Source: Betaproteobacteria bacterium
GTDB taxonomy: Bacteria; Pseudomonadota; Gammaproteobacteria; Burkholderiales; SG8-39
Assembly (NCBI GenBank): GCA_019237595.1
Contig: JAFAGU010000346.1
Coordinates: 1-16,192, forward strand
DNA: 16,192 nucleotides
Reading direction: 5' to 3'
The notes under the pieces are model-generated. The model saw only the letters and a program-made list of their open reading frames with translations, made no database searches and was not told the origin of the DNA. Numbering within the stretch: position 1 is the stretch's first letter; each line of letters opens with the position of its first letter. Positions 1 to 6,248 of the stretch are shown here, piece by piece. The position numbers and the translations under genes are program-made.

Positions 1-441
1 CGCTATTTCTCCAACCGCGCCCATGGCGCGCTAGGCTATTCGCTCGCCGCGGCGATCGGCGCTCACTTCGGCCGGCCCTCAGTGAAGACCGTGGCCGTCA
101 TGGGCGACGGCAGCTTCGGCATGTGCGCGGGCGAGCTGGAGACGGTCGTTCGCCATCGGTTGCCGATTACGTTCATCGTGATCTCGAACGCGGTCTACGG
201 CTGGATCAAGGCCGGGCAGAAGTCGGGCTACCAGCAGCGCTACTTCTCGGTCGACTTCGGCGTCACCGACCACGCCAAGGTGGCCGAAGCGTTCGGCCTG
301 CGCGCCTTCCGGGTGGCCGATCCTTCGCGGCTGGAAGGCGTGCTGAAAGAAGCGCTGGACAGCAGGGAACCCGCGCTCGTCGACATCGTCTGCCAGCCGC
401 TGCACGAGGCAAAGGCACCGGTCTCCGAATGGGTCGCTTGA
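1..441 (+). CDS. Thiamine-diphosphate-dependent enzyme, C-terminal part (5' truncated by window edge)
   Basis: The reading frame is open from the first base and gives 146 residues up to the TGA at 439-441. This is the C-terminal, cofactor-binding domain (TPP_enzyme_C) of the acetolactate synthase/benzoylformate decarboxylase-like superfamily. The ThDP-Mg motif is visible: GDGSF at residues 35-39 of this fragment, followed 26 residues later by SNAVYG containing the conserved Asn. The enzyme would act in the cytoplasm on a 2-oxo acid or a related C-C bond. The substrate-determining middle and N-terminal domains lie outside the window, so decarboxylase, lyase or acetyltransferase activity cannot be separated. 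The following gene starts inside its 3' end, so it is probably the upstream member of the nitrile hydratase-like/oxoprolinase operon. A true biosynthetic acetolactate synthase is unlikely in this context. Confidence 0.88.
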   Translation, partial: RYFSNRAHGALGYSLAAAIGAHFGRPSVKTVAVMGDGSFGMCAGELETVVRHRLPITFIVISNAVYGWIKAGQKSGYQQRYFSVDFGVTDHAKVAEAFGLRAFRVADPSRLEGVLKEALDSREPALVDIVCQPLHEAKAPVSEWVA

Positions 442-776
442 AGCGCAAGCGGGCGGGCGGCTTCGCTCCGCCGCGCATGCACCACGACATGGGCGGCCAG
501 CCGGCCGGCAAGGTGACACCCAAGGAGCACGCGTACGCCGATTGGGAAATGCGCGTGGACGCGCTCGTGATGCTCATGCGCCGGCATGGGCTCACGGTGG
601 ACGAGAGCCGCAAGAACATCGAGGCGCTGCCACCGGAGCAGTACGACCGCATGGGCTACTACGACCGCTGGGTCGCCTCCCTCGCGCAGACGCTCATCCA
701 GAGGGGCATCGTCACGACGGAAGACATCGCCCGCAAGATGCAGGAGGTCCAGGCCCGTGGCCGAGCCAAGGTTTAG
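429..776 (+). CDS. Nitrile hydratase/thiocyanate hydrolase beta-subunit N-terminal half (ScnB-like)
   Basis: A 115-residue protein matches the N-terminal half of nitrile hydratase beta. It carries the family's N-terminal signature HHDMGG (residues 18-23) and the MGYYDRWVASL segment (75-85), which corresponds to the beta motif around YYERW, then a helical tail. In ordinary two-subunit nitrile hydratases this is fused to the C-terminal half. Here it stops at TAG 774-776 and the C-terminal half is a separate gene, as in thiocyanate hydrolase (scnB-scnA-scnC order). ATG 429 overlaps the previous gene by 13 bp. ATG 477 would start exactly at MHHDMGG and is a real alternative; neither has a strong Shine-Dalgarno. 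Another possible reading is a nitrile hydratase activator, since those proteins also resemble this half. Immediate linkage to the C-half makes a structural subunit more likely. Confidence 0.8.
   Translation: MGRLKRKRAGGFAPPRMHHDMGGQPAGKVTPKEHAYADWEMRVDALVMLMRRHGLTVDESRKNIEALPPEQYDRMGYYDRWVASLAQTLIQRGIVTTEDIARKMQEVQARGRAKV
742..747 (+). promoter_or_regulatory. Strong ribosome binding site fixing a GTG start
   Basis: AGGAGG lies 9 bp before GTG 757, inside the end of the preceding gene. It decides the start of the beta C-half gene at 757 rather than the upstream ATG 586 in the same frame, which would overlap far too much. Confidence 0.7.
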
Positions 777-1044
777 GACGGGAGACCGGGTGAAGGTGGT
801 GAAGGCCTATCCGCCGGGGCACGTGCGCACGCCTTACTACATCCGCGGCTGCACCGGCGAGATCGAGCGCTATTGCGGCTCGTTCGCCAACCCGGAGGAG
901 CTCGCGCAGATGCGAAGCGGGCTTCCGCCCGTGCCGCTCTATCGGGTGCGCTTCCCCCAGGAGCAGGTATGGCCCGATTACCGCGGCGAGCGCGCCGACG
1001 TGGTGGAAATCGAAATCTTCGAGCACTGGCTGGAACCTGCATGA
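757..1044 (+). CDS. Nitrile hydratase/thiocyanate hydrolase beta-subunit C-terminal half (ScnA-like)
   Basis: A 95-residue, SH3-like barrel protein equivalent to the C-terminal half of nitrile hydratase beta. Visible family landmarks are FRTGDRVKV at residues 6-14, PPGHVRTPYYIRGCTGEIE at 19-37, LYRVRFPQEQVW at 61-72 and the terminal EIEIFEHWLEPA. In the enzyme this half packs on the alpha/gamma subunit and helps form the active-site pocket. The Arg residues in HVRTPYYIRG are at the usual position of the beta motif that contacts the metal-binding loop. GTG 757 is chosen for its AGGAGG site. The gene overlaps the previous one by 20 bp and the next one by 4 bp (ATGA), so the three subunits are probably made in fixed ratio. 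It is shorter than the thiocyanate hydrolase alpha subunit as I recall it. Confidence 0.82.
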   Translation: MAEPRFRTGDRVKVVKAYPPGHVRTPYYIRGCTGEIERYCGSFANPEELAQMRSGLPPVPLYRVRFPQEQVWPDYRGERADVVEIEIFEHWLEPA

Positions 1045-1661
1045 AGCGCACGGCGGCGAAGAAGGGGGAGCAGGGCAGGTATGCGCCGCTTTCCTACTTC
1101 CAGCTCATGGAAGTGACGCTGCGCGAGCTCCTCGTCGGCAAAGGGCTCTTCAGCGAAGACGACGTGCGGCGGCAAGTGGCCGACATGGCGAGCCGCACGC
1201 CGGGCCGCGGCGCCGCGGTCGTCGCTCGGGCGTGGACGGACGCTTCCTACAAGGAGCGGCTCCTGAAGGACGGCTCGGCCGCGTGCGAGGAGCTCGGATT
1301 CGACGTGAAGCCGATGCGCCTCGTGGTGGTCGAGAATACGCCGAGGGTGCACAACGTCATCGTGTGCACGCTGTGCTCCTGCTACCCGCGTCCCCTCCTC
1401 GGCATCCCGCCCGACTGGTACAAGTCCCGGGCCTACCGCTCGAGGATGGTCAGGGAACCCCGAAAGGTTCTCCGTGAGTTTTCACTGAAATTTGGGAGAG
1501 AAATCCAAATCCGCGTGCACGACTCGACTGCCGACATGCGCTACCTGGTGCTGCCCATGCGGCCGGCCGGGACCGAAGGCTGGACCGAGGCGCGGCTCGC
1601 CTCGCTCGTCACGCGCGACAGCATGATCGGCGTAGCGCTCCCGAGGGTCCCACGAAGGTAA
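1041..1661 (+). CDS. nthA: Cobalt-type nitrile hydratase alpha / thiocyanate hydrolase gamma subunit
   Basis: A 206-residue catalytic subunit. The metal site is the VCTLCSC motif, with cysteines at 109, 112 and 114. In this family the two later cysteines are oxidised to sulfinic and sulfenic acids and the metal binds through the three sulfurs and two backbone amides. Threonine after the first Cys (CTLCSC, not CSLCSC) is the mark of the cobalt type. Other conserved parts are LLGIPPDWYKSRAYRSRMV (119-137), REPRKVLREF, and LPMRPAGTEGW followed by TRDSMIGV near the end. It hydrates a nitrile to an amide or hydrolyses thiocyanate to carbonyl sulfide and ammonia. The split beta subunit favours the thiocyanate-hydrolase or three-subunit type, but substrate cannot be fixed. 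His160 replaces the Trp usual before DS in many nitrile hydratases. ATG 1041 overlaps the preceding TGA. No separate activator gene follows. Confidence 0.88.
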   Translation: MKRTAAKKGEQGRYAPLSYFQLMEVTLRELLVGKGLFSEDDVRRQVADMASRTPGRGAAVVARAWTDASYKERLLKDGSAACEELGFDVKPMRLVVVENTPRVHNVIVCTLCSCYPRPLLGIPPDWYKSRAYRSRMVREPRKVLREFSLKFGREIQIRVHDSTADMRYLVLPMRPAGTEGWTEARLASLVTRDSMIGVALPRVPRR

Positions 1662-2350
1662 AGCCCGCGCGGATCGTCCCGCTGGGCGACCTCGCGGCGT
1701 ACGTCGAGTTCTCTCGCGAGCTCGATCTCGAGGTGAACGAGCTGGTGCAGCGGCTCGCCGCGGCCATCCGCGCCCAGGCGCCCGCGCAGGTGCTGGACGT
1801 CGTGCCCGCTCTCGGCGGCCTCGCGCTCCACTTCGATCCTGCGTTCGACGGCTCGGTGCTCGATGCGGCGAACGCCATCGTCGAGGCCGCTTCGAAGAAG
1901 CGCCTCCCGGATCTCGGCGACCTTGGCCGGGAAGTGGAAGTTCCCGTGTGCTACGACGACGAATTCGGCCCGGACCTCGACGAAGTGGCGAAGAAGGCAG
2001 GCCTCGCCAAGAAGGACATTCCATCACTGCATTCGTCGGCCGAGTACCGGGTGCTGATGATCGGCTTTGCGCCCGGCCATGCCTACATGGGAGGGCTCGA
2101 TGCGCGGCTCGCCGTGCCGCGACGCGCTTCGCCGCGCGCTTCCGTGCCGGCGGGCTCCGTCGCCATCGCGAACCTCCAGGCGGTGGTCTATCCCTACGCG
2201 ATCTCCGGCGGCTGGAGCGTGATCGGGCGTACGCCGCTGACGGTCTTCGACGCCGGGCGCTCCCGCCCGAGCCTCTTCTCGCCCGGCGACCGCGTGCGGT
2301 TCGTCGCCATCGACCGCCGGCAGTTCCAGGAAATCAGCGAGAAGCAATGA
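1658..2350 (+). CDS. pxpB: 5-oxoprolinase subunit B (PxpB/KipI family), start codon apparently lost
   Basis: PxpB is one of the two carboxyltransferase-like subunits (CT_C_D fold) of ATP-dependent 5-oxoprolinase, which with PxpC and PxpA opens 5-oxoproline to glutamate. Family features are the N-terminal RIVPLGDLAAYVEF, then GFAPGHAYMGGLD, VPRRASPRASVPAGSVAIAN and SGGWSVIGRTPL. The conserved N-terminus is encoded from about 1661, yet the frame has no ATG, GTG or TTG between the in-frame stop at 1475 and GTG 1733. Position 1658 reads GTA AAG just where GTG AAG (overlapping the upstream stop as GTGA) would be expected, with a GAGGG at 1643-1647. The coordinates given follow homology, about 230 residues. 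Starting at GTG 1733 gives 205 residues and drops the first conserved strand. CTG 1682 or ACG 1652 are other non-standard options. Confidence 0.82.
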   Translation, partial: VKPARIVPLGDLAAYVEFSRELDLEVNELVQRLAAAIRAQAPAQVLDVVPALGGLALHFDPAFDGSVLDAANAIVEAASKKRLPDLGDLGREVEVPVCYDDEFGPDLDEVAKKAGLAKKDIPSLHSSAEYRVLMIGFAPGHAYMGGLDARLAVPRRASPRASVPAGSVAIANLQAVVYPYAISGGWSVIGRTPLTVFDAGRSRPSLFSPGDRVRFVAIDRRQFQEISEKQ

Positions 2351-3327
2351 CGATCTCCGTGCTCAGGCCCGGCCTGCTCACCACCGTCCAAGACCACGGG
2401 CGGCATGGCTTCCAGCACCTCGGCGTGATCCCCGGCGGCGCCATGGACCCGGTATCGCTCTCGCTCGCGAACGCGCTCGTCGGCAATACGGCCGACGCGG
2501 CGGCGCTCGAGATCACGATCCTCGGGCCCGAGCTCGTGTTCGCCGAGGACACGCTCGTCGCCCTCTGCGGCGCCGAGTTCCACGGCGCTTTACCGCGCCA
2601 CAGGCCGGTGCTCGTCCCCGCTGGAGGGAAGCTTTCGATCGGCCGGGCCCAGCGGGGGGCGCGCGCCTACCTCGCGGTGGCGGGCGGGATCTCGGTCGAG
2701 CCGGCGCTCGGCAGCCGCTCGACCTACCTGCCGGGGCGCTTCGGCGGCTACCAGGGGCGGGCGCTTCGGCGCGGCGACGTGCTGACGCTGCGCGAGGATG
2801 CATCCATGCTTTCGCGGCAGCGCTTTGCCAGGCTCGCGAGAAAGAAGGGAAGCTCGGTGCAGTGGCGATCGCCTTCACCGACGCTGCCGGAGCACGAGCC
2901 CGTGCTCGTGCACGCGATGCCCGCGCAGGACTACGAGAGCTTCGACTCGGCGTCCCAGCGCGCCTTCTTCGATTCGGTCTGGAAGATCGCGCCGGAATCG
3001 AACCGCATGGGCTTTCGTTTCACGGGGCCCTCGCTCGCGAGGCCGCAGGGCGATGAGATACTATCCGGCCCGACTTGCCTCGGCAGCGTCCAGGTGCCGC
3101 CGAGCGGGGCGCCGATCGCGCTGATGGCCGACCACCAGACCACCGGAGGCTACCCGAGGATCGCCGAGATCGCCTCGGCCGACGTGCCGCGTCTCGCGCA
3201 GCTCGCACCGGGCGGGACTGTGCACTTCGCGCGCTGCACGCTCGAGACCTCGGTGGAGCTTCGGCTGGACGCGCGCCGGCGGCTGGACGCGGTGCTGCAA
3301 GGCATCGCATGGGAGCTCCGCGGATGA
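2347..3327 (+). CDS. pxpC: 5-oxoprolinase subunit C, biotin-dependent carboxyltransferase family (PxpC/KipA)
   Basis: A 326-residue CT_A_B-domain protein, partner of PxpB. The N-terminus ISVLRPGLLTTVQDHGR is a near-perfect match to the family start. It is followed by GGAMDPVSLSLANALVGN, LEITILGPEL, ALCGAEF, the YLAVAGGI segment and a C-terminal block with MGFRFTGPSL, LSGPTCLGSVQVPPSG and the DHQTTGGYPRIA motif. Length is normal for the family. PxpB and PxpC together form the ATP-using part of 5-oxoprolinase. Homologous domains occur in urea amidolyase, but no biotin carboxylase domain is encoded nearby, which favours the Pxp assignment. ATG 2347 overlaps the pxpB stop (ATGA), so expression is likely coupled. 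Confidence 0.92.
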   Translation: MTISVLRPGLLTTVQDHGRHGFQHLGVIPGGAMDPVSLSLANALVGNTADAAALEITILGPELVFAEDTLVALCGAEFHGALPRHRPVLVPAGGKLSIGRAQRGARAYLAVAGGISVEPALGSRSTYLPGRFGGYQGRALRRGDVLTLREDASMLSRQRFARLARKKGSSVQWRSPSPTLPEHEPVLVHAMPAQDYESFDSASQRAFFDSVWKIAPESNRMGFRFTGPSLARPQGDEILSGPTCLGSVQVPPSGAPIALMADHQTTGGYPRIAEIASADVPRLAQLAPGGTVHFARCTLETSVELRLDARRRLDAVLQGIAWELRG

Positions 3328-4079
3328 GGACGATCGACCTCAACTGCGACATGGGCGAGAGCTACGGCGCCTGGAAGATGGGCGCCGACGCGGACATCAT
3401 GCCCTTCATCAGCTCGGCCAACATCGCCTGCGGCTTCCACGCCGGCGACCCGGCGACGATCCGCAAGACCGTGCGCCTCGCAGTCGACCATGGCGTCGCG
3501 ATCGGCGCGCATCCGTCGCTTCCGGACCTCCAGGGCTTCGGCCGACGAGTCATGAAGATCACTGCGCAGGATCTCTACGACCTCGTCGTCTACCAGGCCG
3601 GTGCCGTCGAAGCGTTCGCGCGCGCCGCGGGAGCGAAGCTGCACCATGTGAAGTGCCACGGCGCGCTCTACAACATGGCCGCCAACGACGACGCGCTTTC
3701 GGAAGCCATGGCTCGGGCGGTCAGGGACCTGGGTTCCGACGTGTTTCTCTACTGCCTTTCCGGGAGCCGCTCGCTCCGGAAGGCAAACGAGATGAAGGTC
3801 AAAACGGCCGCCGAAGTGTTCGCCGACCGCGGCTACTCGGACGACGGCACGCTTGCCCCGCGAGACAAGCCTGGCGGGATGATCGAGGACCGGAAAAAGT
3901 CCGTGGCGCAGGCGCTCGCGATGGTCGAGGCCGGGCGTTTTCCGGCGCTCTCCGGAAAGCTCATCGAAGTGAAGGCGGACACGCTCTGCCTGCACGGCGA
4001 CCAGGCAGGCGCGGTGCCCTTCGCGAAGGCGATCCGCGCTGCCTTCGCCGAGAAAGGAATCCGCATTGCCGCTCCCTGA
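3324..4079 (+). CDS. pxpA: 5-oxoprolinase subunit A (PxpA, LamB/YcsF family)
   Basis: A 251-residue protein of the LamB/YcsF family, the third subunit of ATP-dependent 5-oxoprolinase in the cytoplasm. The N-terminal block DLNCDMGESYGAWKMG (residues 5-20) and SSANIACGFHAGDP (30-43) are the family signature, followed by GVAIGAHPSLPDLQGFGRR, LHHVKCHGALYNMA, the EVFADRGYSDDGTLAPR block and DTLCLHGDQAGAV near the C-terminus. Length is typical and no key motif is missing. ATG 3324 overlaps the pxpC stop (ATGA). The order pxpB-pxpC-pxpA is a common bacterial arrangement. In this operon the physiological substrate may be 5-oxoproline itself or another cyclic amide produced from the nitrile-hydratase step; the latter is inference only. 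Confidence 0.94.
   Translation: MRTIDLNCDMGESYGAWKMGADADIMPFISSANIACGFHAGDPATIRKTVRLAVDHGVAIGAHPSLPDLQGFGRRVMKITAQDLYDLVVYQAGAVEAFARAAGAKLHHVKCHGALYNMAANDDALSEAMARAVRDLGSDVFLYCLSGSRSLRKANEMKVKTAAEVFADRGYSDDGTLAPRDKPGGMIEDRKKSVAQALAMVEAGRFPALSGKLIEVKADTLCLHGDQAGAVPFAKAIRAAFAEKGIRIAAP
4052..4058 (+). promoter_or_regulatory. Ribosome binding site supporting a TTG start
   Basis: GAAAGGA ends 7 bp before TTG 4066. It supports TTG as the start of the flavin oxidoreductase gene, giving MPLPELFTPL, the usual length before the conserved PNRIVVSPM block. Confidence 0.6.
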
Positions 4080-5172
4080 GCTCTTCACGCCCCTCGAGCT
4101 CGCGGGCGTCACGCTCCCGAATCGAATCGTCGTATCGCCGATGTGCCAGTACTCCGCGGTCGACGGCGACATGACGGACTGGCACCTCATGCACCTCGGG
4201 AACCTCGCGTGCTCGGGCGCGGGCCTCACGATGGTGGAAGCGACCGGCATCACGCCGGAGGGCCGCATCACGCACGGCTGCACCGGGCTCTATAGCGACT
4301 CGAACGAGCGCGCGATGGCCCGCGTGCTCAAGCTCTATCGCTCGATCACGAAGCATCCGATCGGCCTCCAGATCGGGCACGCCGGCCGCAAGGCCTCCAC
4401 GCACCCGCCGTTCCGCGGCGGGCAGCCCCTGCGCGAGGGCGAGTCGCCCTGGCAAACGGTCGCGCCCTCGGCCATTCCCTTCGGCGAGGGCTGGCACGTG
4501 CCGCACGAGCTCTCCGTCGCGGAGATTCGCCAGCTCGTCGAGGCCTTCGTGTCCTCCGCGCAACGCGCGAGGCGGCTCGGCTTCGACGCGCTGGAGCTGC
4601 ACTCGGCGCACGGCTATCTGATCCACCAGTTCCTCTCGCCGCTTTCCAACCGGCGAACCGATGAGTACGGCAGGAACAGGATGAAGGCGCCGCTCGAGAT
4701 CGCCGAAGCCGCGAGGGCGGTATGGCCTCGGGACCGGATCCTCGGCGCCCGCATCAATGCGAGCGACTGGGTGGAGGGCGGCTTCACTCCCGCGGATGCC
4801 GTGGCTTACGCCGGCGAGCTGAAGCGCATCGGGCTCGACTATGTGTGCGTCTCGAGCGGGGCGAGCGTGCCCCACGCGAAGATTCCCGCGTCGCCGGGAT
4901 ATCAGGTGCCCTTCGCCGAGCAGGTGAAGAAAGCGGTGCCGGGCCTCGCCGTGCGGGCGGTCGGGCTCATCGTGGCGCCGGACCAGGCGCAGGAGATCGT
5001 CGCTTCCGGCAAAGCTGACATGGTTGCCCTTGCGCGCGGATTCCTCGACGACCCGCGCTGGGTCTGGCATGCCGCCGAGCGGCTCGGCGCGCCATTCGAG
5101 TGCCCGCCGCAGTACGCGCGCACTCGGCCCGAGCAGTGGCCCGGTGCGAGGCTCGCGCGCCCGCGGCCGTGA
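4066..5172 (+). CDS. NADH:flavin oxidoreductase, Old Yellow Enzyme family (YqjM/xenobiotic-reductase class)
   Basis: A 368-residue FMN-dependent TIM-barrel reductase. Residues expected of the YqjM subclass are visible: Cys27 and Tyr29 in SPMCQYSA, QIGHAGRKAS at 102-111, and the substrate-binding His179, His182 and Tyr184 in ELHSAHGYLIHQFLSPLSN, with spacing equal to that in YqjM. NRRTDEYG follows. Such enzymes reduce activated C=C bonds, nitro groups or related xenobiotics with NAD(P)H. The C-terminal ARGFLDDPRWVWHAAERLG segment is also typical. It begins with TTG, overlaps pxpA by 14 bp and is the last gene of the operon, so it probably acts in the same catabolic route, for example on an unsaturated intermediate. 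The natural substrate cannot be read from the sequence. Confidence 0.92.
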   Translation: MPLPELFTPLELAGVTLPNRIVVSPMCQYSAVDGDMTDWHLMHLGNLACSGAGLTMVEATGITPEGRITHGCTGLYSDSNERAMARVLKLYRSITKHPIGLQIGHAGRKASTHPPFRGGQPLREGESPWQTVAPSAIPFGEGWHVPHELSVAEIRQLVEAFVSSAQRARRLGFDALELHSAHGYLIHQFLSPLSNRRTDEYGRNRMKAPLEIAEAARAVWPRDRILGARINASDWVEGGFTPADAVAYAGELKRIGLDYVCVSSGASVPHAKIPASPGYQVPFAEQVKKAVPGLAVRAVGLIVAPDQAQEIVASGKADMVALARGFLDDPRWVWHAAERLGAPFECPPQYARTRPEQWPGARLARPRP

Positions 5173-5186
5173 GAGCATGAAGTCAT

Positions 5187-5211
5187 GACGCGGCGGAATA
5201 TGAACCGCGTC
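5187..5211 (+). repeat. Perfect 7-bp inverted repeat between operon end and substrate-binding protein gene
   Basis: GACGCGG at 5187-5193 and CCGCGTC at 5205-5211 are exact reverse complements separated by an 11-bp AT-containing loop. It sits 15 bp after the oxidoreductase stop and 37 bp before the next ATG. It could be a weak stem-loop limiting read-through or an operator. No T-run follows, so it is not a canonical intrinsic terminator. Confidence 0.4.
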
Positions 5212-5235
5212 CTATCGCCGCCCATCTTCCCGGCG

Positions 5236-5241
5236 TATATT
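5236..5241 (+). promoter_or_regulatory. Candidate -10 element (TATATT) for a possibly leaderless transcript
   Basis: TATATT ends 7 bp before ATG 5249, in otherwise GC-rich sequence. A start point about 7 bp downstream would fall on the start codon. No Shine-Dalgarno is visible before this ATG. No convincing -35 box is seen, so confidence is low. Confidence 0.25.
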
Positions 5242-5248
5242 GCGGCGC

Positions 5249-6241
5249 ATGCCGAGCCGGCGCGCCTTTGTCGCAGGGACGATCGCGGTCCTCTCCGCCC
5301 GGCCCTTCGCGCCTGCATGGTCGGACGAAAAGAGTAGCGAGCGCGTCTACCGCGTCGGGTTCCTCGACACGGAGAGCGCCGCGGCGAACGCGGCGAACCT
5401 CGTGCAATTCCAGAAGGGGATGAAGGAGCTCGGCTACACCGAGGGGCGAAACCTCACGTCCGAATACCGCTCCGCCGAGGGACGCAACGAGCGCCTGCAG
5501 GAGCTCGCGGCGCGCCTGGTGCGCAAGAAGGTCGACGTGATCGTTACGCGCGGCACGCCCGCGGCGCTCGCGGCGAAGAACGCGCCGGGCGAGACCCCGG
5601 TCGTCACCGCGGGCGTCGTCGATCCCGTGGAGACGAAGCTCATCGATAGCTTCGAGCGTCCAGGCGGCAAGGTGACGGGGCTGGGCTTCACGGTGAAGGA
5701 AGTGGAGACGAAGCGCATCGACCTCCTGCGCGCCGTCGCGCCGAACCGCAAGCGCATCGCCGCGCTCCTCAACATGGGGAACCCCGCGATCGCCGAGACG
5801 TGGAAGGTCACCGAGGAGGCCGCGCTTTCCTTCGGCATGCAGGCGATGCTCTTCGACGTGCGCAAGCCCGAGGACGCGATGGCGGCGCTCCAGGCGGCGG
5901 TGGAAAAGCAGGCCGAGGCGCTCATCGTGCGGCTCGGCGCCCTGGGCGACGGCCAGCGCCGCGCCTTCGTCGAGGCCGCGGCGCGCTACAAGCTGCCCGC
6001 GGTCTACGGCTCTCGGCAATACGTCGATGCCGGCGGGCTCATCTCCTACGGCGTGAACCCCTCGCACCTCTACTATCGCGCGGCGAGCTTCGTCGACCGG
6101 ATCTTCAAGGGCGCGAAGCCGGGCGAGCTGCCGATGGAGCAGCCCACCAAGTTCGAGATGATCGTGAACCGCAAGGCGGTTCGCTCCCTCGGGCTCGTGC
6201 TGCCGCCGGACCTGCTCCTGCGCTCCGACGAGATCATCTAG
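5249..6241 (+). CDS. ABC-type uncharacterised transport substrate-binding protein (ABC_sub_bind family), exported
   Basis: From ATG 5249 the protein has 330 residues. The N-terminus MPSRRAFVAGTIAVLSA is a signal peptide with a twin-arginine-like SRRAFV motif, a moderately hydrophobic stretch and a likely cleavage site near PAWSDE, so the product should be periplasmic. The mature part fits the periplasmic-binding-protein type I fold of the ABC_sub_bind family: YRVGFLDTES, GMKELGYTEGRNLTSEYR, LVRKKVDVIVTRGTPAALAAK, PGGKVTGLGF, LPAVYGSRQYVDAGGLISYG, and the C-terminal FEMIVNRKAVRSLGLVLPPDLLLRSDEII. These proteins are numerous in betaproteobacteria and often lack adjacent permease genes, as here. 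The ligand is unknown. TTG 5240 is an alternative start three codons upstream. It may import a substrate of the preceding operon, but the gap and inverted repeat suggest separate expression. Confidence 0.85.
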   Translation: MPSRRAFVAGTIAVLSARPFAPAWSDEKSSERVYRVGFLDTESAAANAANLVQFQKGMKELGYTEGRNLTSEYRSAEGRNERLQELAARLVRKKVDVIVTRGTPAALAAKNAPGETPVVTAGVVDPVETKLIDSFERPGGKVTGLGFTVKEVETKRIDLLRAVAPNRKRIAALLNMGNPAIAETWKVTEEAALSFGMQAMLFDVRKPEDAMAALQAAVEKQAEALIVRLGALGDGQRRAFVEAAARYKLPAVYGSRQYVDAGGLISYGVNPSHLYYRAASFVDRIFKGAKPGELPMEQPTKFEMIVNRKAVRSLGLVLPPDLLLRSDEII

Positions 6242-6248
6242 CCGCGCG

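Noticed and set aside
1478..1661. Possible programmed -1 frameshift fusing the nitrile hydratase subunit to PxpB
   Set aside because: The pxpB frame is open back to 1478, but no slippery heptamer is present at the junction (CGA AGG TAA), and such protein fusions are not known to me. A lost start codon is simpler.
1948..2346. Upstream extension of the pxpC frame overlapping pxpB
   Set aside because: The family N-terminus starts exactly at ATG 2347. The upstream part is out-of-frame pxpB sequence.
1658..3327. Reading PxpB/PxpC as part of urea amidolyase or allophanate hydrolase
   Set aside because: No biotin carboxylase, biotinyl or amidase domain is present, and pxpA follows directly, which fits 5-oxoprolinase.
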